Assembly (NCBI GenBank): GCA_036274635.1 | Contig: DASUFI010000184.1 | Coordinates: 1 to 33,095 of the forward strand | Length of the DNA stretch: 33,095 bases | Direction of reading: 5' to 3' | From: DASUFI01 sp036274635 | Lineage (GTDB): Bacteria > Planctomycetota > B15-G4 | In this document: piece by piece, positions 28,676 to 33,095 of the stretch | Layout of the letters: each line of letters opens with the position of its first letter | How positions within the stretch are numbered: the first letter of the stretch is position 1 | Position numbers and translations under genes: made by a program | The notes under the pieces: generated by a model | What the model saw: the letters and a program-made list of their open reading frames with translations, nothing else | Database searches by the model: none | Told to the model about the DNA's origin: nothing

Positions 28676-28945
28676 TCAGTCCGTGCCGGCCTCGCCGGCG
28701 GTAGCGGGGCCGGCCGACGTGGTGTCCTGCTTGGGGCGCTTGCGCAGCTCGAACTCGTAGCGCGCGTTGGCCGGGGCGTAGCGCAGGTGGCCCTCCTTGC
28801 ACTCCGGGCAAGGCCAGTCGAGCAGCGCCGACATGTCGGCGTTGTAGTGGATCAGCATGTTGTTGTTCCGGTTGATCCAGCACTCGAACAGGCACTTCGG
28901 GTTGTCGCAGCTGAATTTCAGCAGCGACAACATGGTGCTCTTCAT
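28676..28945 (-). CDS. Small zinc-ribbon protein
   Basis: An 89-residue cytoplasmic protein: M-K-S-T-M-L-S-L-L-K-F-S, then C-D-N-P-K-C and, about 35 residues later, C-P-E-C in W-P-C-P-E-C-K-E-G-H-L-R-Y. Four cysteines in two pairs are consistent with a zinc ribbon; an extra Cys lies in F-E-C-W-I-N-R-N-N-N. The rest is Ala/Thr-rich at the C-terminus. No known family is recognised. The ATG at 28945 has GGAG 8 nt upstream; longer frames upstream are rejected because they would cross the hairpins. It has a good promoter (TTGCCT/TACAAT) and a structured leader of about 79 nt. Such proteins often serve as regulators or assembly helpers, but nothing here says which. Confidence 0.75.
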   Translation of the reverse strand: MKSTMLSLLKFSCDNPKCLFECWINRNNNMLIHYNADMSALLDWPCPECKEGHLRYAPANARYEFELRKRPKQDTTSAGPATAGEAGTD

Positions 28946-28961
28946 CGTCTGGTCTCCGTGA

Positions 28962-29017
28962 GGGCGCTCCTGGCCCACGAGCGCCCTGCCCGCGGGGCAC
29001 CGGACCACAGGGTCCGG
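28962..29017 (-). promoter_or_regulatory. Structured 5' leader of the zinc-ribbon gene
   Basis: Two perfect hairpins follow each other: CCGGACC/GGTCCGG (29000-29017, 4-nt loop) and GGGCGCTC/GAGCGCCC (28962-28969 with 28979-28986, 9-nt loop). Both lie between the predicted transcription start near 29024 and the ATG at 28945. The arrangement may protect the mRNA, attenuate transcription or bind a protein; no known riboswitch class is recognised. Confidence 0.5.
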
Positions 29018-29030
29018 AGCCGTGGGGGGA

Positions 29031-29058
29031 ATTGTAGGGCACGGGCCCCCTGAGGCAA
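29031..29058 (-). promoter_or_regulatory. Sigma70-like promoter of the zinc-ribbon gene
   Basis: On the minus strand TTGCCT (29058-29053) and TACAAT (29036-29031) are 16 nt apart. This is the closest match to a standard -35/-10 pair in the window. Confidence 0.6.
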
Positions 29059-29117
29059 GCCGCGTAACCGGCCCGTCACGGTGGCGCCGGCCGGGAAAAA
29101 GGCCCCTGCGGGCCCCT

Positions 29118-30572
29118 TCAGCGCGGAATGAGCCGCTCCGCCTCGATGCGCGCGAGCTGCTCCTCCGTCACATCACCCGTGGGGTAGATGCCCGAGAAGC
29201 ACGCGCTGCAGGTGCTCTGGATCTCCGGGTTGCCGTCGCGCACCGCGTGGATGAGGTTCTCCAGCGTCTGGTACACGACCCCGTCCGCGCCGATCTCGCG
29301 CGCGATCTCCTCGGGCGTGCGGTCCTTGGCGACGAACTCGTTCTTCGTCGACATGTCGATGCCGTAGATGCACGGGTGGCGCAGCGGCGGCGACACGGAG
29401 GCGAAGTACACCTTGCGCGCGCCGGCGCGGCGCGCCAGCTCCACGATCTGCCGGCTGGTGTTGCCGCGCACGATCGAGTCGTCCACCAGCAGCACGTCCT
29501 TGCCCTCGAACTCGAGCTGGATCGTGTTGAGCTTGTTGCGGATGGAGGACTGGCGCTGGCGGTTGCTGCCCATGATGAAGGTGCGCCCGATGTAGCGGTT
29601 CTTCACCAGGCCCTCGCGGTACTTCATGTCCAGCGCGCGCGCCATGGCCATCGCCGAGGTGACCGAGGACTCGGGCACGGGGATGATGACGTCCGCATGC
29701 CAGCCGGTGGCGCGCCAGATGTCGGCCATGGCCTCGCCCAGGCGCAGGCGGGTCTTGTAGACCGACACGCGATCGAGGAACGAGTCCGGCCGCGCGAAGT
29801 ACACCCACTCGAACAGGCACGGGCTGTGCGGCTTGTCCGCGAGCACCTTGCGGTGCACGTTGCCGGCCAGGTCGATGAACACCGCCTCGCCGGCCTTGAT
29901 GTCCGAGGTGCTGTGGAAGTCGAGGATGTCCAGCAGCACCGACTCGCTGGCGATGCACACCGAGCGGCGGCCCTTCTCGTCGAGGCGCTGGCCCATGATG
30001 ATGGGCTTGATGCCGTACGGGTCGCGGAAGGCGTACAGCCCCTCGCCCGCGATGAGGCCCACCACCGAGTAGGCGCCCTTCACGCGGCGGAACACGCCCT
30101 CGACCGCCTTGAAGACGTGCTCGGGCTTGAGCTTGCCCACGTGCTGCTGCGCCAGCTCGTCGCCGAAGATGTTGAGGATGCCCTCGAGGTCGCAGGCGCT
30201 GTTCACGTGCCAGTGCGACTCGCCCTCGAGATGCTTCTTGATCTCGTCGAAGTTGGTGAGGTTGCCGTTGTGCGCCATCCCGATGCCGAAGGGGTAGGCG
30301 ATGCTGAAGGGCTGGCTGTCCTCCACGCCGCCTGCGCCCACCGTCGGGTAGCGCACGTGCGCGATGCCGAGGTTGCCGCGCAGGCGCACCGCCTCGGCTT
30401 CGCCGAACACCTCGCGCACGAGGCCGCGCGCCTTGTGCAGGTGGAAGCGACCGTTCCACGTCATGGCGCCGGCGGCGTCCTGGCCGCGGTGCTGGATGGC
30501 CAGGAGGCCCGCATACAGTTGCGGGAAGATCTCGGTGCCCGAGGGCGCCAGGATGCCGATGAAGCCGCACAT
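29118..30572 (-). CDS. purF: Amidophosphoribosyltransferase
   Basis: A 484-residue enzyme for the first committed step of purine synthesis: PRPP plus glutamine gives phosphoribosylamine. Met1 is followed by Cys2 (M-C-G-F-I-G-I), the Ntn glutaminase nucleophile, with no propeptide. Q-H-R-G-Q-D-A-A-G and N-G-N-L-T-N are glutaminase motifs. V-L-L-V-D-D-S-I-V-R-G-N-T-S is the PRPP site. Four cysteines in the positions of the Fe-S ligands of the Bacillus enzyme are present: S-P-C-L-F-E-W-V-Y-F-A-R-P-D-S, H-P-C-I-Y-G-I-D, and C-S-A-C-F-S-G. So it looks like the 4Fe-4S type although the usual propeptide is missing. It is a single gene here, without other pur genes. The start is chosen by the Cys2 requirement. 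Confidence 0.97.
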   Translation of the reverse strand: MCGFIGILAPSGTEIFPQLYAGLLAIQHRGQDAAGAMTWNGRFHLHKARGLVREVFGEAEAVRLRGNLGIAHVRYPTVGAGGVEDSQPFSIAYPFGIGMAHNGNLTNFDEIKKHLEGESHWHVNSACDLEGILNIFGDELAQQHVGKLKPEHVFKAVEGVFRRVKGAYSVVGLIAGEGLYAFRDPYGIKPIIMGQRLDEKGRRSVCIASESVLLDILDFHSTSDIKAGEAVFIDLAGNVHRKVLADKPHSPCLFEWVYFARPDSFLDRVSVYKTRLRLGEAMADIWRATGWHADVIIPVPESSVTSAMAMARALDMKYREGLVKNRYIGRTFIMGSNRQRQSSIRNKLNTIQLEFEGKDVLLVDDSIVRGNTSRQIVELARRAGARKVYFASVSPPLRHPCIYGIDMSTKNEFVAKDRTPEEIAREIGADGVVYQTLENLIHAVRDGNPEIQSTCSACFSGIYPTGDVTEEQLARIEAERLIPR

Positions 30573-30595
30573 GGGTGCCGTCCGCCGCAGGAGCT

Positions 30596-30619
30596 GGGCT
30601 CGCATTCTAGCGCGAGCCC
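30596..30619. promoter_or_regulatory. purF promoter inside an inverted repeat
   Basis: GGGCTCGC (30596-30603) and GCGAGCCC (30612-30619) form a perfect 8-bp inverted repeat. Its 8-nt centre carries, on the minus strand, TAGAAT (30609-30604), the -10 candidate for purF 32 nt from the ATG. The same design is seen at 1382-1405. It could be an operator for a purine repressor or simply two copies of the motif next to the -10. Confidence 0.5.
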
Positions 30620-30718
30620 GCCCCGTCACCGCCACGTCACGGCCACGCGCCCGCGCGTGGCGCCCGGCGACCACCAGGCGCTACGATGGCCGCCTCACTC
30701 CTCCACGCGAGAGTCGCC

Positions 30719-31570
30719 ATGCTCACCAGCCTCCTGCTCGCCGCCCTCCTTCCGCTCCAGGACGCGCCCGCGCAGACACCACCGGCCGCCGCGCCGCCCG
30801 CCGAGGCGCCCGCCGCCGCGGCCGTGCCCGCGGAGACCCCGGACAGCGTGCGCAAGTTCCTCCAGGACGCCGAGGCGCACCTCTATGACCCGCAGGCGGC
30901 CGGTCTCTCCAGCCTGGAGTTCGACGTGCCGATCGCGATGCCTGATCCGATCGGCACCATCGGCACGGCCCACGTCACGTGGGCGGCGGGCGGCGAGGCG
31001 AACGTCGATGTGACGCGACCCGCCGACATGACGCTGCCCATGGGCCTTCAGCCGGCGCAGGTCGACGGCCAGGGCCGCCAGATGGCCATGCAGCTGCTCG
31101 GCTCCATGCTCAACAAGCCCATCACGCCCATCCTGGAGGGCGCCGTCGCCATGATGGACGGCGTCGAGGACGGATTGGTCAAGGTCGCCATCCGCAACGC
31201 GGCCGCCGAGGCGCAGGGCGTCGAGTCGATGTCGCTCTACTTCGACGACGCCGGGCTGCTGCAGCGGGTCAAGACCGTGGCCAATCTCGAGAGCGCCATG
31301 GGCAAGGTCAAGGTCCAGCAGAGCCAGGCCTTCGCCTGGAAGCCTGCGATCGAGGGCAGCGACCTGGTCGTCGCCGACGTGCAGAAGACCATCGCCGACA
31401 TGGGCATGATGAAGATCTCGACCGAGACCAGCTTCGGCTACACGACCGTGAGCGGAATCATCCTCGCCACCACGGCGTCCACGACCTCCGAAGTGCCCAT
31501 GAAGGGCAAGATGACGCAGACGATTGCCGCCACCAACCTCAAGGTCAACGGCCAGGCCGTCGGCGGCTGA
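30719..31570 (+). CDS. Secreted protein of unknown function
   Basis: A 283-residue protein with a signal peptide (M-L-T-S-L-L-L-A-A-L-L-P-L-Q-D-A-P-A-Q), followed by an Ala/Pro linker to about residue 40. The folded part (from P-D-S-V-R-K-F-L-Q-D-A-E) has helices at the start and then alternating strands: L-E-F-D-V-P-I, A-H-V-T-W-A-A-G-G-E-A-N-V-D-V, M-S-L-Y-F-D-D-A-G, E-T-S-F-G-Y-T-T-V-S-G. The pattern recalls outer-membrane lipoprotein carrier-type half-barrels, a weak impression and not a claim. An ATG at 30686 is in frame, but a TACGAT -10 candidate (30682-30687) covers it. The ATG at 30719 starts a good signal peptide, so it is preferred. It is convergent with the aminotransferase gene; the REP-like hairpin fills the gap. 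Confidence 0.75.
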   Translation: MLTSLLLAALLPLQDAPAQTPPAAAPPAEAPAAAAVPAETPDSVRKFLQDAEAHLYDPQAAGLSSLEFDVPIAMPDPIGTIGTAHVTWAAGGEANVDVTRPADMTLPMGLQPAQVDGQGRQMAMQLLGSMLNKPITPILEGAVAMMDGVEDGLVKVAIRNAAAEAQGVESMSLYFDDAGLLQRVKTVANLESAMGKVKVQQSQAFAWKPAIEGSDLVVADVQKTIADMGMMKISTETSFGYTTVSGIILATTASTTSEVPMKGKMTQTIAATNLKVNGQAVGG

Positions 31571-31625
31571 GGCAGCCCCTCGAAGACGTCATTCGGGCTC
31601 CGAAGCGCGTCTTCGACGGGCTGCC
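31571..31625. repeat. REP-like palindromic element, copy B
   Basis: A single long hairpin. GGCAGCCC (31571-31578) pairs with GGGCTGCC (31618-31625), TCGAAGACG (31580-31588) with CGTCTTCGA (31608-31616), and TTCGG with CCGAA in the centre, with few mismatches. It starts right after the stop codon of the secreted protein and ends 6 bp before the stop of the convergent aminotransferase. Both arm types recur at 12378-12517. It may also act as a bidirectional terminator or RNA 3'-end stabiliser. Confidence 0.75.
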
Positions 31626-31631
31626 CCGGCC

Positions 31632-33080
31632 TCAGTCGTTTTCGTGAGCCGCCTCCACGGCGGCGAAGACGCGGTCGAGCACCTCGATCATCTGGTCGAC
31701 CTCGCGCGTGAGCACGTCGGCCAGCAGCACGAGGCGCAGCCGTGACAGCTCGCCACGGCGGCCGCAGCCCAGCAGCTTGGCGCCGAGCTTCCAGCCCGTG
31801 CGGATGACCTCGTCGCGCCAGCGCACCGTCAGCCCCCACATCCCGCCCAGGCCCGAGAACTCGGGGAAGGCCTCCGGGTGCCGCGCGGACAGGTCCGCGA
31901 GGCGCAGGCGCACGTACTCGCCCTTGATGCGGCTGTTCTCCAGGTAGCCGCGGCCCTCGAAGAGCGGCTCCCGCCCGTTGGCGACCGTGTCCAGCACGGC
32001 GTGCGCGAGGCTCACGTCGAAGACCTTGCCGCCGCCGAAGGTGTTGCTGTGCCAGCCCGGGTGGCAGTCGCGCACCAGCTCCTCGCGCGCCACCGTGAGG
32101 CCCACGATCGCGGCCTTGCTGGTCCACAGGATGTCGGGCGCGAGGCCGTAGTGCTCGGCGGCGAGGAGCGCACCGGTGCGGCCGAAGGTCTGCACTTCGT
32201 CCACGCCCAGCAGCAGGCCGTGCGCGCGACAGGCGCGCGCGATGCCTTCCAGCCAGGCGTGGTCCGCCAGGCGGTAGCCGCCCTCGCCCTGCAGGCACTC
32301 GACCGCGAACAGCGCGGCCAGGTCGACGGGCACGCGACCGGAGGCCAGCACCTCGCGCGCGCCGCCGGGCGCGTCGAGGACCTGCGTGATCGGCCGCGTG
32401 TCGAGCAGCGCGGCGAGGTCCGCCACCGCGCCGTTGAAGGGCAGGTGCCGCACCCACGGCAGCTTGCCGTAGCCGATGTGCTGCGCCTTCTTGCTCCACG
32501 TCAGGTTGAGCACGCCCAGCGTGCGGCCGTGGAAGGCCCCCTCGCAGCCGAAGAGCACGCACGGGTAGTCCAGCCACAGCGGCTCGTCGCCGCCGCCCGG
32601 CTCGCCCTCGAAGTAGGCCGCGCGGCCGATGCCGAGGTCGCGCATGAGCCGCTCCCACGTGGCCGCGCCGTGCCGGCGCAGGAAGCGGCGGTAGGTGTGC
32701 AGCTGCGCCAGCTTGAGCGCTGCCTCGCCCGCCTCCGCCCCGCTGTTGCTGAGGAAGGCGCGCGTGCCGCCCATGCCGGGCAGGCTGCGCTCCACGAGCC
32801 GGCACGCCAGCGCGGCCAGCTCCTGCGGCACGTGCACGCCCTCGATGGGCGGGCCGGTCACGAGGTAGTCGTCGGTCGCGATCTCGCGCCGCAGCGCGAG
32901 GCCCGAGGCCACCAGCGCCGCGAGCGTGCGCTGCAGCGCCGGGTGGTGCTCGTCCACCAGCTTCTGCGCCACGCCCTGGTAGAGGTCGAGGTAGGTGCCC
33001 GCCGCCGAGCCCACGAACATGCCGGCGGCCGGCCAGGACAGGTCGATGACCGGGCTGTCGGCCGAGAGCGTGCTGGGCAT
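31632..33080 (-). CDS. Class III pyridoxal-phosphate aminotransferase
   Basis: A 482-residue enzyme of the ornithine/lysine/GABA aminotransferase class. Motifs: F-L-S-N-S-G-A-E-A-G-E-A-A-L-K-L-A (PLP phosphate site), G-A-F-H-G-R-T-L-G, V-D-E-V-Q-T-F-G-R-T-G (Asp pairing with the PLP nitrogen) and the Schiff-base lysine in W-T-S-K322-A-A. A run of about 45 residues (T-Y-R-R-F-L-R-R ... D-Y-P-C-V-L-F) between the PLP site and the G-A-F-H-G-R segment is longer than in acetylornithine aminotransferases and recalls L-lysine 6-transaminase-like members. The substrate is left open. ATG at 33080 is 16 nt from the window edge; the ribosome binding site is probably GGACGG or lies outside. No neighbouring pathway genes are visible. 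Confidence 0.9.
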   Translation of the reverse strand: MPSTLSADSPVIDLSWPAAGMFVGSAAGTYLDLYQGVAQKLVDEHHPALQRTLAALVASGLALRREIATDDYLVTGPPIEGVHVPQELAALACRLVERSLPGMGGTRAFLSNSGAEAGEAALKLAQLHTYRRFLRRHGAATWERLMRDLGIGRAAYFEGEPGGGDEPLWLDYPCVLFGCEGAFHGRTLGVLNLTWSKKAQHIGYGKLPWVRHLPFNGAVADLAALLDTRPITQVLDAPGGAREVLASGRVPVDLAALFAVECLQGEGGYRLADHAWLEGIARACRAHGLLLGVDEVQTFGRTGALLAAEHYGLAPDILWTSKAAIVGLTVAREELVRDCHPGWHSNTFGGGKVFDVSLAHAVLDTVANGREPLFEGRGYLENSRIKGEYVRLRLADLSARHPEAFPEFSGLGGMWGLTVRWRDEVIRTGWKLGAKLLGCGRRGELSRLRLVLLADVLTREVDQMIEVLDRVFAAVEAAHEND

Positions 33081-33095
33081 GAGGTGCCGTCCGTG

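Noticed and set aside
1..33095. CRISPR arrays, prophage, insertion sequences, toxin-antitoxin or defence islands
   Set aside because: No direct-repeat arrays, transposase, integrase or known defence domains were found on either strand.

Overview
The window is about 33 kb of very GC-rich (roughly 70 %) bacterial chromosome, densely packed with genes on both strands. It has no rRNA, phage, insertion sequence or CRISPR. Taxonomy is an inference. Secreted HEAT-repeat/cyclophilin fusions, a lipoprotein sulfatase, a short secreted protein with an N-terminal P-W-T-D-x-G-G-G-L-A-G signature and a TPR-like secreted protein together suggest a Planctomycetota-like lineage, probably uncultured. Another GC-rich phylum such as Myxococcota cannot be excluded.

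Layout. 1-1367 (minus): a SufS-type cysteine desulfurase cut by the window edge, translationally coupled behind a YqeY-like gene. The YqeY gene shares a symmetric divergent promoter with 1407-3386 (plus), a HEAT-repeat/peptidyl-prolyl isomerase. Next come an SDR oxidoreductase, a small protein with a hairpin over its ribosome binding site, tRNA-Arg(CCU) and a secreted TPR-like protein. 6163-8655 (minus) is a lipoprotein of the sulfatase fold with a threonine at the nucleophile position.

8765-11897 is a sulfur amino-acid locus. A clear SAM-I-type riboswitch precedes a cystathionine gamma-synthase-family enzyme, which overlaps a compact aspartate kinase-homoserine dehydrogenase fusion that appears to lack ACT domains. 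Together these could run aspartate to homoserine to (after acylation elsewhere) cystathionine or homocysteine under SAM control. Then follow a small secreted protein, a REP-like palindromic element, mutM, a 370-bp gap, a DUF2283-like protein and a glycosyltransferase. A 156-residue unknown is coupled to a TIGR01777-type epimerase, and then come a B12-binding-domain radical SAM protein and an orphan iron-type solute-binding lipoprotein.

19875-22151 is a tight LemA-TPM-TPM membrane operon. A 464-bp gap contains a 135-bp near-perfect palindrome. A YbjN-like protein (probable CTG start) then overlaps a ClpA/ClpC-like double AAA+ ATPase whose first ATPase module looks degenerate. The Clp gene overlaps a convergent glycosyltransferase by 62 bp. 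That glycosyltransferase lies downstream of an FAD-dependent amine oxidase-like gene, which is divergent from an ArsR regulator. The window ends with a zinc-ribbon protein with a structured leader, purF, a secreted protein, a second REP-like palindrome and a class III aminotransferase.

Many genes are preceded by a TAGACT/TAGAAT-like -10 hexamer followed at once by a CTCGCGCCCC-like tract, which looks like a common promoter architecture of this genome. The most interesting non-coding features are the SAM riboswitch with its start-codon hairpin, the 135-bp palindrome, the two REP-like elements and the symmetric promoter. The most unusual proteins are the compact AK-HDH fusion and the YbjN/Clp pair.
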